Shown here piece after piece: positions 30,103 through 41,554 of a stretch of DNA of 64,000 nucleotides. Position 1 is the first letter of the stretch; each line of letters starts with the position of its first letter. Source of the DNA: Pseudomonas rhizosphaerae. Lineage in GTDB: Bacteria; Pseudomonadota; Gammaproteobacteria; Pseudomonadales; Pseudomonadaceae. Below the pieces are notes generated by a model. It ran no database searches, was not told the DNA's origin, and saw nothing but the letters and a program-made list of their open reading frames with translations. Where the stretch lies: contig NZ_CP009533.1 of assembly GCF_000761155.1 (NCBI RefSeq), positions 3,582,001 to 3,646,000 of the forward strand. Reading direction: 5' to 3'. The position numbers and the translations under genes were made by a program.

Positions 30103-31035
30103 ATGCGCATCGTCTTCGCGGGCACTCCCGAGTTTGCCGCCGAACACCTCAAGGCCCTGCTGGCCACCTCCCACGATATCGTCGCCGTGTACACCCAGCC
30201 GGATCGCCCGGCGGGACGCGGGCAGAAACTCATGCAAAGTCCGGTCAAGCAATTGGCCCTGGAGCACGGCATCCCCGTGCTGCAGCCAGCGACGCTGCGC
30301 GACCCGCAGGCACAGGCCGAACTGCGTGAACTGGCACCGGACCTGATGGTGGTGGTCGCCTACGGACTGATCCTGCCGCAGGCGGTGCTGGATATTCCGC
30401 CGCTGGGCTGCATCAACAGTCATGCCTCGCTGCTGCCACGCTGGCGCGGTGCAGCGCCGATCCAACGGGCGGTGCAGGCTGGCGATGCGCTGAGCGGCGT
30501 CACCGTGATGCGCATGGAGGCCGGTCTGGATACGGGCCCGATGCTGCTCAAGGTCAGTACCCCGATCGATGCCCACGACACCGGCGGCAGCCTGCACGAT
30601 CGGTTGGCGCAGCTGGGTCCGCCGGCTGTGGTCCAGGCCATTGCCGAGCTGGCCGCCGGCACTTTGCACGGCGAGATCCAGGACGACAGCCTGGCCAACT
30701 ATGCGCACAAGCTGGACAAGAACGAAGCACGCATCGATTGGAGCCAGCCGGCCGAAGTACTCGAGCGCCTGGTACGGGCGTTTTTTCCCTGGCCGATCTG
30801 CCACAGTACCCTGAACGGCGAGGCACTCAAGGTCTTGGCCGCCGAGGTGGACGAGGGCAGTGGCCAGCCGGGTGAAATTGTCCAAGTCAACAAGGACGGG
30901 CTGACCGTCGCCTGCGGTGTACAGGCGTTGCGCCTGACCCGCCTGCAGTTGCCGGGCGGCAAGCCGTTGAACTTCAGCGATCTGTTCAACAGCCGCCGCG
31001 ATCGCTTCGTGGTCGGCACGGTACTGGGCCAATGA
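30103..31035 (+). CDS. fmt: Methionyl-tRNA formyltransferase
   Basis: 310 aa from ATG 30103. N-terminal formyltransferase domain: [50 protein letters not shown] (folate site Asn-x-His) and a C-terminal tRNA-binding domain. The upstream frame passes through the REP pair and is not used. ATGA overlap with rsmB. Confidence 0.97.
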   Translation: MRIVFAGTPEFAAEHLKALLATSHDIVAVYTQPDRPAGRGQKLMQSPVKQLALEHGIPVLQPATLRDPQAQAELRELAPDLMVVVAYGLILPQAVLDIPPLGCINSHASLLPRWRGAAPIQRAVQAGDALSGVTVMRMEAGLDTGPMLLKVSTPIDAHDTGGSLHDRLAQLGPPAVVQAIAELAAGTLHGEIQDDSLANYAHKLDKNEARIDWSQPAEVLERLVRAFFPWPICHSTLNGEALKVLAAEVDEGSGQPGEIVQVNKDGLTVACGVQALRLTRLQLPGGKPLNFSDLFNSRRDRFVVGTVLGQ

Positions 31036-32345
31036 ACCCGCGTCTGGCGGCCGCCCGCGCCCTGGCGACGGTGCTCAGCGGCAAGGCCTCGCTCAACAGC
31101 TCTCTGCCCAAGGAGCTGGACAAGGTCGAGGCCCGCGACCGTGGCCTCGTCCAGGACCTGGCCTTCGGCACGGCGCGCTGGCAGCCACGTCTCGATGCGC
31201 TGGCGGAACGCTTGCTGCAAAAGCCGTTCAAGGCCGCCGATGCCGATGTGCATGCCTTGCTGCTGGTAGGCCTCTACCAACTGCTCTATACCCGTGTGCC
31301 GGCCCATGCGGCGATCGGTGAAACGGTCGGCTGTGCCGACAAGCTGAAAAAACCTTGGGCCAAGGCGCTGCTCAATGCCGTGCTGCGACGCGCCCAACGC
31401 GAGAGCGACGCGATTCTGGCCGAACTCGAACGCGATCCGGTAGTGCGCACCGCCCACCCGCGCTGGTTGCAGAAATCGCTGAAAGCCTTCTGGCCAGAGC
31501 AGTGGGAAGCCATCTGCGCTGCCAACAACGCCCATCCGCCGATGATCCTGCGGGTCAACCGCCGCCAGCATGACCGCGATGCCTACCTGGGCCTGCTGGC
31601 CGAGCAGGGCGTAGCCGCGCAGGCCTGTGTCCACAGCCGTGATGGCATCGTTCTGGCGGAAGCCTGCGATGTGCGCGGGCTACCCGGTTTCAGCGAAGGC
31701 TGGGTCAGCGTGCAGGATGAAGCTGCGCAGTTGGCCGCCGAGCTGCTCGACCTGGCGCCTGGTCAACGGGTGCTCGACGCCTGCTGCGCGCCAGGTGGCA
31801 AGACGTGCCATATCCTGGAAGCCGAACCGGCCCTGGCCGGTGTGGTGGGGATCGATCTCGAAGCAAAACGCCTGGTCCGGGTTCGCGAAAACCTGCAACG
31901 GCTGGGTCTTGAAGCACAGCTGATCGCCGCCGATGGCCGCGATACCTCCGCATGGTGGGATGGCAAGCCGTTCCAGCGCATCCTGCTCGACGCGCCGTGC
32001 TCGGCCACCGGCGTGATCCGCCGCCACCCCGACATCAAGCTGACCCGCCAACCCGATGACATCCATGCCCTGGCCGTGCTGCAAGGCCAGTTGCTCGATG
32101 CCATGTGGCCGACCCTGGAGGTCGGCGGCGTGCTGCTCTATGCCACCTGCTCGACCTTGCCCACGGAAAACACCGAGGTCATCGAAGCGTTCCTGGCACG
32201 TACCCCTGGCGCCCGCGAACTGGACCTGGCCACGGCTGCCGGGATCAAGCAGACCCATGGCCGCCAGTTGCTGGCACAAGAGGGCGGTCATGACGGCTTC
32301 TACTATGCCAAGCTGATCAAGATCGCCGCCGTGCGCGGCCAATGA
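31032..32345 (+). CDS. rsmB: 16S rRNA m5C967 methyltransferase RsmB
   Basis: 437 aa. N-terminal NusB-like RNA-binding domain, then a SAM-dependent domain with [14 protein letters not shown], the active-site motif [10 protein letters not shown] and catalytic-Cys motif [11 protein letters not shown]. Coupled to fmt by ATGA. Confidence 0.97.
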   Translation: MNPRLAAARALATVLSGKASLNSSLPKELDKVEARDRGLVQDLAFGTARWQPRLDALAERLLQKPFKAADADVHALLLVGLYQLLYTRVPAHAAIGETVGCADKLKKPWAKALLNAVLRRAQRESDAILAELERDPVVRTAHPRWLQKSLKAFWPEQWEAICAANNAHPPMILRVNRRQHDRDAYLGLLAEQGVAAQACVHSRDGIVLAEACDVRGLPGFSEGWVSVQDEAAQLAAELLDLAPGQRVLDACCAPGGKTCHILEAEPALAGVVGIDLEAKRLVRVRENLQRLGLEAQLIAADGRDTSAWWDGKPFQRILLDAPCSATGVIRRHPDIKLTRQPDDIHALAVLQGQLLDAMWPTLEVGGVLLYATCSTLPTENTEVIEAFLARTPGARELDLATAAGIKQTHGRQLLAQEGGHDGFYYAKLIKIAAVRGQ

Positions 32346-32358
32346 CAGGGAATAACGG

Positions 32359-33732
32359 ATGAAGATCATCATCCTCGGCGCAGGGCAGGTGGGTGGCACC
32401 CTGGCCGAGCACCTGGCCAGCGAAGCCAATGACATTACCGTGGTCGATACCGACGCCGAGCGTCTGCGCAACCTCGGTGATCGCCTGGACATCCGCACCG
32501 TGCAGGGCCGCGGCTCGTTTCCGACCGTGTTGCGCCAGGCCGGTGCCGACGACGCCGACATGCTGGTGGCGGTGACCAACAGCGACGAGACCAACATGGT
32601 CGCCTGCCAGGTCGCCTACACCTTGTTCCACACGCCGACCAAGATCGCCCGGGTGCGCGAGTCGGCCTACCTCACCCGCGCCGGCCTGTTCCACAACGAT
32701 GCCATTCCGGTGGATGTGCTGATCAGCCCGGAACAGGTGGTGACCAATTACATCAAGCGCCTGATCGAATACCCCGGCGCCTTGCAGGTCATCGACTTCG
32801 CGGGTGGCAAGGCGCAACTGGTCGCGGTCAAGGCCTATTACGGCGGCCCGCTGGTGGGTCAGCAGTTGCGTCAGATTCGTCACCACATGCCCAAGGTCGA
32901 TACCCGCGTGGCGGCCATCTTCCGCCGCGACCGGCCGATCCTGCCTCGCGGCGACACGGTCATCGAAGCGGACGATGAGGTATTTTTCATCGCGGCCCGC
33001 GAAGACATCCGCGCAGTGATGAGCGAACTGCGCCGGGTCGACCAGAGCAACAAGCGCGTGGTCATCGCCGGCGGCGGGCAGATCGGCGAGCGCCTGGCCG
33101 AAGCCATCGAAAGCCGTTACCAGGTGAAGATCATCGAGATGAATCCGGCGCGGTGTCGCTATCTTTCCGACACCCTGGACAGCACCGTGGTGTTGCAAGG
33201 CAGCGCCTCGGACCGCGACCTGATGCTCGAAGAGAACATCGCCCAGGCCGATATCTTCCTGGCCCTGACCAACGACGACGAGGCCAACATCATGTCCTCG
33301 TTGCTGGCCAAGCGCCTGGGTGCGCGCAAGGTCATGACCATCATCAACAACCCGGCCTACGTCGACCTGGTCCAGGGCGGCGAGATCGACATCGCCCTGA
33401 GTCCACAACTGGCGACCATCGGTACGTTGCTTGCGCATGTCCGGCGTGGCGATATCGTCAGTGTGCATTCGTTGCGGCGCGGCGCGGCCGAAGCCATCGA
33501 GGCCATTGCCCATGGCGATGCGCGCTCGAGCAAGGTGATCGGCAAGCCCATCGAGACCATCGACCTGCCACCAGGAACCACGATCGGCGCGATCATTCGC
33601 GATGACCAAGTGATCATCGCCCACAGCGATACGGTGATCGAAGCCGGTGACCACGTGATCCTGTTCGTTGTGGATAAAAAATACATCCGCGACGTGGAGA
33701 AGCTGTTCCACGTGGGCCTGAGCTTCTTCTGA
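32359..33732 (+). CDS. trkA: Trk K+ uptake system regulatory subunit TrkA
   Basis: 457 aa. Two RCK units, each with an NAD-binding Rossmann motif ([13 protein letters not shown] at the N-terminus, [13 protein letters not shown] around residue 235) and a TrkA-C domain. Binds NAD(H) and gates the TrkH/G channel from the cytoplasmic side. 13 bp downstream of rsmB. Confidence 0.97.
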   Translation: MKIIILGAGQVGGTLAEHLASEANDITVVDTDAERLRNLGDRLDIRTVQGRGSFPTVLRQAGADDADMLVAVTNSDETNMVACQVAYTLFHTPTKIARVRESAYLTRAGLFHNDAIPVDVLISPEQVVTNYIKRLIEYPGALQVIDFAGGKAQLVAVKAYYGGPLVGQQLRQIRHHMPKVDTRVAAIFRRDRPILPRGDTVIEADDEVFFIAAREDIRAVMSELRRVDQSNKRVVIAGGGQIGERLAEAIESRYQVKIIEMNPARCRYLSDTLDSTVVLQGSASDRDLMLEENIAQADIFLALTNDDEANIMSSLLAKRLGARKVMTIINNPAYVDLVQGGEIDIALSPQLATIGTLLAHVRRGDIVSVHSLRRGAAEAIEAIAHGDARSSKVIGKPIETIDLPPGTTIGAIIRDDQVIIAHSDTVIEAGDHVILFVVDKKYIRDVEKLFHVGLSFF

Positions 33733-33749
33733 CCCGGCCCCCCGCTCTT

Positions 33750-33790
33750 CGTAGGAGCGGGCAGCCTGTAGGAGCGGTCATTGGCCGCGA
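33750..33790 (+). repeat. REP elements, one partial and one full, after trkA
   Basis: GTAGGAGCGGGC (33751) is followed by TGTAGGAGCGGTCATTGGCC (from 33768) and GCGAAGGAG. Same REP family as elsewhere in the window. Lies between convergent trkA and the LpxL-like gene. Confidence 0.8.
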
Positions 33791-33815
33791 AGGAGTCCCT
33801 GCAGCTCCACCAGCC

Positions 33816-34703
33816 TTAATACCACTTCGCCTCACCCGCCGGCCGCTTCTTGAAGCGCTTCATGCTCCACATGTACTGGCTGGGATAAGCGCGCACGTAC
33901 TTCTCGACCACAGCGCTCATCGCCGCGACCGAGGTGTGCGTATCGGTGCTGTACATCGCTTCGGGCGCCGCTTCCAGAATGACCTTGTAGCCCGAACCGT
34001 CCGGCAGGCGCAGCGCATGCAGGAACACACCGACGGCCTTGCCGCCGGCCAGCATGTTGGGCACGAACTTGCTGGTCAGGGCCAGCGTACCGAGGAAGGG
34101 CACGAACATCCCCGCCGATTCGGCCGGTTCCGGGTCCGCTGGAATGCCCACCTGGCCCCCCTTGCGCACTTCCTTGATGACACTGAGGATGCCTTCCTTG
34201 GTCGAGGCCGCCACGCGGTTGCCCAATTGCACCCGCTGCTTCTGCAGCAACTCGTCCACCGCCTTGAGCTTGGGCGGTCGGTAGAAAATGATCGGCTTGC
34301 ACTGGTTGCAATAGAAGTGATTGAGCACTTCCCAGTTGCCCAGGTGGCTGGTGATGCCGACCACGCCCTTGCCCGAGGCCAGCGCCTGCGTGAGCACCTC
34401 CAGGCCCTCGACCTCGCGTACCAGGTCAAGCGAGCGCTGGGCCGGCCAGATCCACGCACAGGCGCTCTCGGTCAGGGTCTTGCCGATGTCCATCAGGCTG
34501 CGTCCCACCAGACGCTCGCGCTCGGCAGCGTCCATCTCCGGAAAACACTTGGCCAGATTGATACGCACCACATCGCGCGATCGGGTCGGCAGCTTCCACA
34601 TCAGCCAGCCAATGGCGGTGCCGACCCGTTGCACGGTGCGCCACGGCAGCAGCGCGAACAACCGCAAGGCACCAACCATCAGCGCCCCTTTGAACTTATC
34701 CAC
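33816..34703 (-). CDS. LpxL/HtrB-type lauroyl acyltransferase
   Basis: 295 aa. GTG start at 34703 with GGAG upstream. An N-terminal hydrophobic anchor is followed by the acyltransferase motif HLGNWE (His120, Glu125) and DPEPAESAGMFVPFLG. Adds secondary laurate to lipid A at the inner membrane. The P. aeruginosa homologue in this position is one of its two lauroyltransferases. The start codon sits inside a perfect DnaA box (34696-34704). Next to tag on the same strand. Confidence 0.9.
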   Translation of the reverse strand: MDKFKGALMVGALRLFALLPWRTVQRVGTAIGWLMWKLPTRSRDVVRINLAKCFPEMDAAERERLVGRSLMDIGKTLTESACAWIWPAQRSLDLVREVEGLEVLTQALASGKGVVGITSHLGNWEVLNHFYCNQCKPIIFYRPPKLKAVDELLQKQRVQLGNRVAASTKEGILSVIKEVRKGGQVGIPADPEPAESAGMFVPFLGTLALTSKFVPNMLAGGKAVGVFLHALRLPDGSGYKVILEAAPEAMYSTDTHTSVAAMSAVVEKYVRAYPSQYMWSMKRFKKRPAGEAKWY

Positions 34704-34740
34704 AGATCACTCCTTAATTGCCCAGGCGCTCATTCTAGCC

Positions 34741-35292
34741 TCAGCCGGCCAGCGCGGCGTAGCGGTCGCAGTCCCGGGTATGGTCCATGACCATGCCCGA
34801 GGCCTGCATGAAGGCGTAACAGATGGTCGGGCCGACGAAGGTGAAGCCGGCTTTCTTCAAGGCCTTGCTCATGGCTCGGGCCTCGTTGGTTTCCGTGGGG
34901 ATGTCGCTGCGATCGCGGGCGTGATTGATCTTCGGCCGTCCACCGACGAACGACCAGAGAAAACCCACCGGGTCTTCAAGCTGCAGCCAGGCGCGAGCAT
35001 TCTTGCGCACCCCATTGAGCTTGAGGCGATTGCGCACGATGCCCGGGTCCTGCATCAGCACCTCGATCTCCCCGTCACTCAGCTGCGCGAGGCGCTGCGG
35101 CTCGAAGCCGTGGAGCACCTGTCGATAGCGTTCACGCTTGCGCAGCACGGTGATCCACGACAGGCCGGCCTGGAACCCTTCCAGCGAAAGCAACTCGAAC
35201 AGGGCGCCCGCCTCGCGCAGCGGCACCCCCCATTCAAGGTCGTGGTAGGCCTGGTACAACGGGTCTTGGGTACACCAAAAGCAGCGAGGCAT
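34741..35292 (-). CDS. tag: DNA-3-methyladenine glycosylase I
   Basis: 183 aa. Tag fold: RCFWCTQDPLYQAYHDLEWGVPLR with zinc Cys/His ligands, ELLSLEGFQAGLSWITVLRKRE and a C-terminal VGPTICYAFMQASGMVMDHTRDC carrying the second zinc-ligand set. Removes 3-methyladenine from alkylated DNA. Divergent from glyQ. Confidence 0.97.
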   Translation of the reverse strand: MPRCFWCTQDPLYQAYHDLEWGVPLREAGALFELLSLEGFQAGLSWITVLRKRERYRQVLHGFEPQRLAQLSDGEIEVLMQDPGIVRNRLKLNGVRKNARAWLQLEDPVGFLWSFVGGRPKINHARDRSDIPTETNEARAMSKALKKAGFTFVGPTICYAFMQASGMVMDHTRDCDRYAALAG

Positions 35293-35375
35293 TGGGGCTC
35301 CATGGGTAGAGGCGCCGCGGAATCGCGGTATACTCCCGCTCTTTATATTCGCAGCCCTAGAAACAGGTGAATTTC

Positions 35376-36325
<950 letters not shown>

Positions 36326-36329
<4 letters not shown>

Positions 36330-38380
36330 GTGCTCAAGATTTCCTGGTCGAGCTGGGCACCGAAGAGCTGCCACCCAAGGCCCTCAACACCCTGGCCGAC
36401 GCTTTCCTGGCCGGCATCGAGAAAGGCCTGCAGGCCGCCGGCCTGAACTACAGCGCCAAGAACGTCTATGCCGCGCCTCGTCGCCTGGCCGTGCTGATCA
36501 CCGGCCTGGACACCCAGCAGCCGGACCGCAGCATCAACCTCGACGGCCCGCCGTTGCAAGCCGCGTTCAATGCCGAAGGCGAGCCGACCCAGGCCGCGCT
36601 GGGCTTCGCCAAGAAGTGCGGCGTGGACCTCAGCGAAATCGACCGCAGCGGTCCCAAGCTGCGCTTCAGCCAGAACATCGTCGGCAAGCCGACGGCCAGT
36701 CTGCTGCCGACCATCGTCGAAGACTCGCTCAACGACTTGCCGATCCCCAAGCGCATGCGCTGGGGCGCACGCAAGGAAGAGTTCGTACGTCCGACCCAAT
36801 GGCTGGTCATGCTGCTGGGCGACGATGTCATCGACTGCACCATCCTGGCTCAGAAAGCCGGACGCGAGTCGCGTGGCCACCGCTTCCATCATCCAGAGAA
36901 CGTGCGCATCAGCTCGCCCGCTGGCTACCGTGAAGACATGCGTCGCGTCTACGTACTGGCCGATGCCCATGAACGCCGTGAATTGATCGCCCGGCGCACC
37001 GCCGAGCTGGCCACCCAGCAGGAAGGCAGTGCCATCGTGCCGCCGGCCCTGCTCGACGAGGTGACGGCGCTGGTCGAATGGCCCGTGCCGCTGGTGTGCT
37101 CGTTCGAAGAGCGGTTCCTGGAAGTCCCGCAGGAAGCACTGATCACCACCATGCAGGACAACCAGAAGTATTTCTGCCTGCTGGATGCCGACGGCAAGCT
37201 GCTGCCGCGCTTCATCACCGTTGCCAACATCGAGAGCAAGGATCCGCGCCAGATCGTCGAGGGCAACGAGAAAGTCGTGCGCCCACGCCTGACCGACGCC
37301 GAATTCTTCTTCAACCAGGACAAGAAGCAGCCGCTGGAAGCGTTCAACGCGCGCCTCGAGAACGTGGTGTTCCAGGCGCAGTTGGGCAGTGTCTACGACA
37401 AGGCCGTGCGGGTGTCCAAGCTGGCGGCCTACATCGCCTCGCGCATTGGTGGCGACCCTCAACGCGCCACCCGCGCCGGGTTGCTGTCCAAGTGCGACCT
37501 GGCCACCGAGATGGTCGGCGAATTCCCCGAGATGCAGGGCGTGGCCGGCTATTACTACGCGCTCAACGCGGGCGAGCCCGAAGACGTCGCCCTGGCGCTC
37601 AACGAGCAATACATGCCCCGTGGCGCCGGCGCCGAGCTGCCCAGTACCCTGACCGGTGCGGCCGTGGCCATCGCCGACAAGCTCGACACCCTGGTCGGCA
37701 TCTTCGGCATCGGCATGCTGCCCACCGGCAGCAAGGACCCCTATGCCCTGCGCCGTGCCGCACTGGGCGTGCTGCGCATCCTGATCGACAAGCAGCTGGA
37801 CCTGAACATCAACGATGCCGTGGCCTTCGCTGTCTCCGCGTTCGGCAGCAAGGTGAAGTCCGCCGGGCTGGCCGAGCAGGTGCAGGAGTTCATCTTCGAC
37901 CGCCTGCGTGCTCGCTACGAAGACGAAGGCATCGATGTGGCCACCTACCTGTCGGTACGTGCCTTGCAGCCAGGTTCGGCATTGGACTTCGACCAGCGCG
38001 TGCAGGCCGTCCAGGCTTTCCGCCGACTGCCCGAAGCCGCTGCCCTGGCGGCCGTCAACAAGCGCGTCTCGAACCTGTTGAGCAAGGCCGACGGCAAGAT
38101 CGCCGCCACCGTGGAGCCCAAGTACTTCGACAACGCCAACGAGTTCTCGCTGTACTCGGCCATTACCCAGGCTGACCAGGCCGTAGGGCCCATGGCCGCC
38201 GAACGTCGCTACAACGAAGCGCTGACTCGCCTGGCCGCCCTGCGCGAGCCGGTTGATGCGTTCTTCGAAGCGGTGATGGTCAATGCCGAGGATGCCAATG
38301 TGCGGGCCAACCGCTATGCCTTGCTGGCACGGCTGCGTGGTCTGTTCCTGGGCGTTGCCGACATTTCCTTGCTGGGGTAA
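36326..38380 (+). CDS. glyS: Glycyl-tRNA synthetase beta subunit
   Basis: 684 aa, full length. Starts [20 protein letters not shown]. Contains an HD-like segment and a C-terminal anticodon-binding region. Forms the alpha2-beta2 enzyme with GlyQ and is translated from an overlapping start. gmhB begins 3 bp after its stop. Confidence 0.98.
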
Positions 38381-38383
38381 GCC

Positions 38384-38917
38384 TTGAAACTGCTGATGCT
38401 CGATCGCGACGGGGTCATCAACCATGACTCCGATGCCTACATCAAATCGGTCGCCGAGTGGCTGCCGTTGCCCGGCGCGATCGAAGCCATTGCGCAGTTG
38501 CACCAGGCCGGCTGGACGGTGGCGGTGGCCACCAACCAGTCCGGCCTGGCGCGCGGATACTACGACCTGGCCACCCTCGATGCCATGCACGAGCGCTTGC
38601 GCTCGCTGGTGGCCGAGCAGGGCGGCGAAGTCGGCCTGATCGTGCATTGTCCCCATGGCCCGGATGACCACTGCACGTGCCGCAAGCCGCTTCCCGGCTT
38701 GTTGCAGACCATCGCCAGCCACTATGGCGTGCCCCTGTCCGGCGTCTGGTTCGTCGGCGACAGTTTGAGCGACCTGCAAGCCGCCACGGCAGTGGCCGCT
38801 CAGCCTGTGCTGGTGAAAACCGGCAAAGGCCCACGTACCCTGACCCGCGAACTGCCCGAAGGGACGCTGATTTTCGATGACCTGGCGGCAGTTGCCAGGC
38901 ACCTCATCCACACTTGA
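38384..38917 (+). CDS. gmhB: D-glycero-beta-D-manno-heptose-1,7-bisphosphate 7-phosphatase
   Basis: 177 aa from TTG 38384, 3 bp after the glyS stop. HAD motif DRDGVIN at residues 7-13, ATNQSGLARGYY, a zinc-binding CPHGPDDHCTCRKP loop typical of GmhB, and a terminal GDSLSDLQAA. Makes ADP-heptose precursor for LPS core. Confidence 0.95.
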   Translation: MKLLMLDRDGVINHDSDAYIKSVAEWLPLPGAIEAIAQLHQAGWTVAVATNQSGLARGYYDLATLDAMHERLRSLVAEQGGEVGLIVHCPHGPDDHCTCRKPLPGLLQTIASHYGVPLSGVWFVGDSLSDLQAATAVAAQPVLVKTGKGPRTLTRELPEGTLIFDDLAAVARHLIHT

Positions 38918-38931
38918 CGGTATTCGCCGCT

Positions 38932-39702
38932 ATGTCGATCCTGCGGGCAATCAGAATCTTTGCCTTTTATCTGCTGCTGGGCAGCAGCGCCTTGCTGTGG
39001 TGCACCTTGAGCTTCTTCATCGCGCCTTTCCTGTCGTTCAAGGCACGCTATCGTTTCATCAACGTCTACTGGTGCCGGTGTGCGTTGTGGCTGACGCGCG
39101 TCATGCTGGGCATCGACGTTCAGGTCAAGGGTGCGAACAACGTGCCCGAAACGCCATGCGTCATCGTTTCCAATCATCAGAGTACCTGGGAGACCTTCTT
39201 CCTTTCCGCCTACTTTCAGCCTTTGAGCCAAGTGCTCAAGCGCGAGCTGCTGTTCGTGCCGTTCTTCGGCTGGGCCATGGCCATGCTGCGTCCCATCGCC
39301 ATCGATCGCGACAACCCCAAGTCGGCGCTCAAGGAAGTGGCGAGCAAAGGAGACACACTGTTGAAGGACGGGGTGTGGGTATTGATCTTCCCGGAAGGCA
39401 CACGCGTGCCCTACGGCCAGATCGGCAAATTCACCCGCAGCGGCAGCGCTTTGGCGGTGAACGCGGGATTGCCGGTATTGCCCATTGCCCACAACGCCGG
39501 ACGCTACTGGCCCAAGGAAGGCTGGAACAAACATCGTGGCACCATCGAGGTTGTCATCGGTGCGCCGATGTACGCCGAAGGCACGGGTCCGCGAGCCATT
39601 GCGGCGCTGAACGAACGCGTGCAAGCGTGGAATGAGCAGGCGCAACAGGCCATGGGAGCGCTTCCCGAGCAACCGGAAATCGCCTCCACGCCGGTGATCT
39701 GA
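38932..39702 (+). CDS. plsC: 1-acyl-sn-glycerol-3-phosphate acyltransferase (PlsC)
   Basis: 256 aa from ATG 38932 (MSILRAIRIFAFYLLLGSSA); an in-frame TTG at 38914 overlaps gmhB and is less likely. Membrane anchor, then NHQSTWE (81-87) as the HX4E catalytic motif and FPEGTR at 153-158. Acylates lysophosphatidate to phosphatidate. Same operon as glyQS-gmhB by spacing. A DnaA box lies just past the stop (39707-39715). Confidence 0.95.
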   Translation: MSILRAIRIFAFYLLLGSSALLWCTLSFFIAPFLSFKARYRFINVYWCRCALWLTRVMLGIDVQVKGANNVPETPCVIVSNHQSTWETFFLSAYFQPLSQVLKRELLFVPFFGWAMAMLRPIAIDRDNPKSALKEVASKGDTLLKDGVWVLIFPEGTRVPYGQIGKFTRSGSALAVNAGLPVLPIAHNAGRYWPKEGWNKHRGTIEVVIGAPMYAEGTGPRAIAALNERVQAWNEQAQQAMGALPEQPEIASTPVI

Positions 39703-39829
39703 TTTCTGTGGATAAGTTGTGTATGGTTTTTCGTGTAGAGTATTTAAAAGCTGCGTAACCCTCTGTTGGGTATACAGTTTTCAAAACCCGTCAAAACCCG
39801 GCCATTGGTGCATAAGTTTTTTGCACGAC

Positions 39830-39860
39830 GGTGAAAGGCTCGCTGTCAGAGCCTCTCACC
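39830..39860. terminator. Hairpin between convergent plsC and MHS transporter
   Basis: GGTGAAAGGCTC and GAGCCTCTCACC pair at 11 of 12 positions around a 7-nt loop. No clean T-run on either side, so terminator function is only likely. It sits between convergent stops. Confidence 0.5.
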
Positions 39861-39867
39861 GCTGGCT

Positions 39868-41487
39868 TCAAACCTTGTCCAGATCCACGTGCCGCGTCTC
39901 TTTCAAACAGAACATTCCCACCACGAAGCTGATGCCGGTCACCAGGACCGGATACCACAGCCCGTAGTAGATATCCCCCGTGTACACCACCAACGCAAAC
40001 GACACCGTCGGCAGAAATCCGCCAAACCAGCCGTTACCAATGTGGTAGGGCAGGGATAGCGAGGTATAGCGGATCCGGGTAGGGAAGAGTTCTACCATCA
40101 CCGCAGCCAGTGGCCCATAGGTCATGGTTGCGATCAGTATCATCGCCACGATGATCACCACCACCATCGTCTTGTTCACCAGGCTGGAGTCGGCCTTGGC
40201 CGGGTAGCCTGCCTGGGCGATGGCTGCACGCAGCGCCGGCTCGTCGTAGCCATTGATGCGCTGATCGCCAATCGTCACCGCCACGTCAGTCGCATCGCTC
40301 GCTGCCGCCGAGGTGTAAGGCACACCCGACTTCACCAGCAGTGTCTTGACCTTGTCGCAAGGGCTGTCGAATTTGGCCTTGCCCACCGGATCGAACTGGA
40401 AGGTACAGGTGCTTGGATCCGCCATTACCGTAACCGGCGAGGTACGGGTCGCTTGGTCGATCTGTGGATTGGCGTAATGGCTCAAGCTCTTGAACAACGG
40501 AAAATAGGCGAAGGTTGCGAGCAGCAGCCCCAGCATCAGAATCAGCTTGCGCCCGACTCGGTCAGAAAGCCAGCCGAAGAACACGAAAAAGGGTGCACCG
40601 ATGATCACGCTGATGATCAGCAGCTGGTTGGCCAGCGCCGGGTCCATCTTCAGAAACTGCGTCAGGAAGAACAGCACATAGAACTGCGCACAATAGAATG
40701 TCACCGCTTGACCTGCGTTGATACTGAACAGGGCGGTCAGTACGATCTTAAGGTTCTGCCACGACCCGAACGACTCACGAATCGGCGACTTGCTGGTCTT
40801 GCCTTCGGACTTCATTTTAGTGAAAGTCGGCGACTCACTCAGGCTCAAGCGGATCCAGGTCGAGATGCCGAGCAGCACGATCGACAGCAGGAACGGCAGG
40901 CGCCAGCCCCAGACTTCGAACTGATCGCCGCTGATGTAGCGGCTGCCCAGCACCACCAGCAATGACAGCAGCAGACCCAAAGTAGCGGTCGACTGGATCC
41001 AACCGGTGTGGAAGCCACGCTTGTGTTGCGGTGCGTGCTCGGCCACGTAGGTCGCCGCACCGCCGTACTCGCCGCCCAAGGCCAAGCCCTGCAGCATGCG
41101 CAACAACACCAGAATGATCGGTGCCGCGATGCCGATGCTGGCGTAGGTGGGCAGCAACCCCACTGCAAAGGTCGACACCCCCATCAGAATGATGGTCATC
41201 AGAAAGGTGTACTTGCGCCCGATCATATCGCCCAGGCGTCCGAACACCAAGGCGCCGAAAGGTCGTACCAGAAAGCCCGCCGCAAACGCCATCAAGGCGA
41301 AGATGAAAGCGGTAGTGTCGTTCACCCCGGCAAAGAACTGCTTGCTGATCACCGCCGCCAGGGCGCCGTACAGGAAGAAGTCATACCATTCGAATACGGT
41401 CCCCAGGGATGAGGCGAAGATGATCTTCTTCTCGTCCCGGTTCACCGCAGGCACTGCTGCCGCGCCGTGTTGCAGATAATCCGTCAT
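39868..41487 (-). CDS. MHS-family (MFS) transporter with a large soluble loop
   Basis: 539 aa, longer than the usual 430-450 aa. Metabolite:H+ symporter signatures: TVFEWYDFFLYG, RPFGALVFGRLGDMIGRK and LGGEYGGAATYVAEHAP. The extra length is a loop of about residues 333-440 between later membrane segments, with Cys361 and Cys377 and a domain rich in Asp, Thr and Ser that may face the periplasm. GAGGATG ribosome site. 67 bp downstream of the GMC oxidoreductase on the same strand, so possibly the uptake arm for its substrate. Substrate unknown. Confidence 0.88.
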   Translation of the reverse strand: MTDYLQHGAAAVPAVNRDEKKIIFASSLGTVFEWYDFFLYGALAAVISKQFFAGVNDTTAFIFALMAFAAGFLVRPFGALVFGRLGDMIGRKYTFLMTIILMGVSTFAVGLLPTYASIGIAAPIILVLLRMLQGLALGGEYGGAATYVAEHAPQHKRGFHTGWIQSTATLGLLLSLLVVLGSRYISGDQFEVWGWRLPFLLSIVLLGISTWIRLSLSESPTFTKMKSEGKTSKSPIRESFGSWQNLKIVLTALFSINAGQAVTFYCAQFYVLFFLTQFLKMDPALANQLLIISVIIGAPFFVFFGWLSDRVGRKLILMLGLLLATFAYFPLFKSLSHYANPQIDQATRTSPVTVMADPSTCTFQFDPVGKAKFDSPCDKVKTLLVKSGVPYTSAAASDATDVAVTIGDQRINGYDEPALRAAIAQAGYPAKADSSLVNKTMVVVIIVAMILIATMTYGPLAAVMVELFPTRIRYTSLSLPYHIGNGWFGGFLPTVSFALVVYTGDIYYGLWYPVLVTGISFVVGMFCLKETRHVDLDKV

Positions 41488-41554
41488 GTTCGCATCCTCA
41501 GTGATTATTGTTGTTGTTCCACTGTTGCCTTTCCCGAGTACTGCCTGTGCTCGG

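Noticed and set aside
33704..33719. parS-like TGTTCCACGTGGGCCT in trkA
   Set aside because: Three mismatches in the right half-site; probably coincidental coding sequence.
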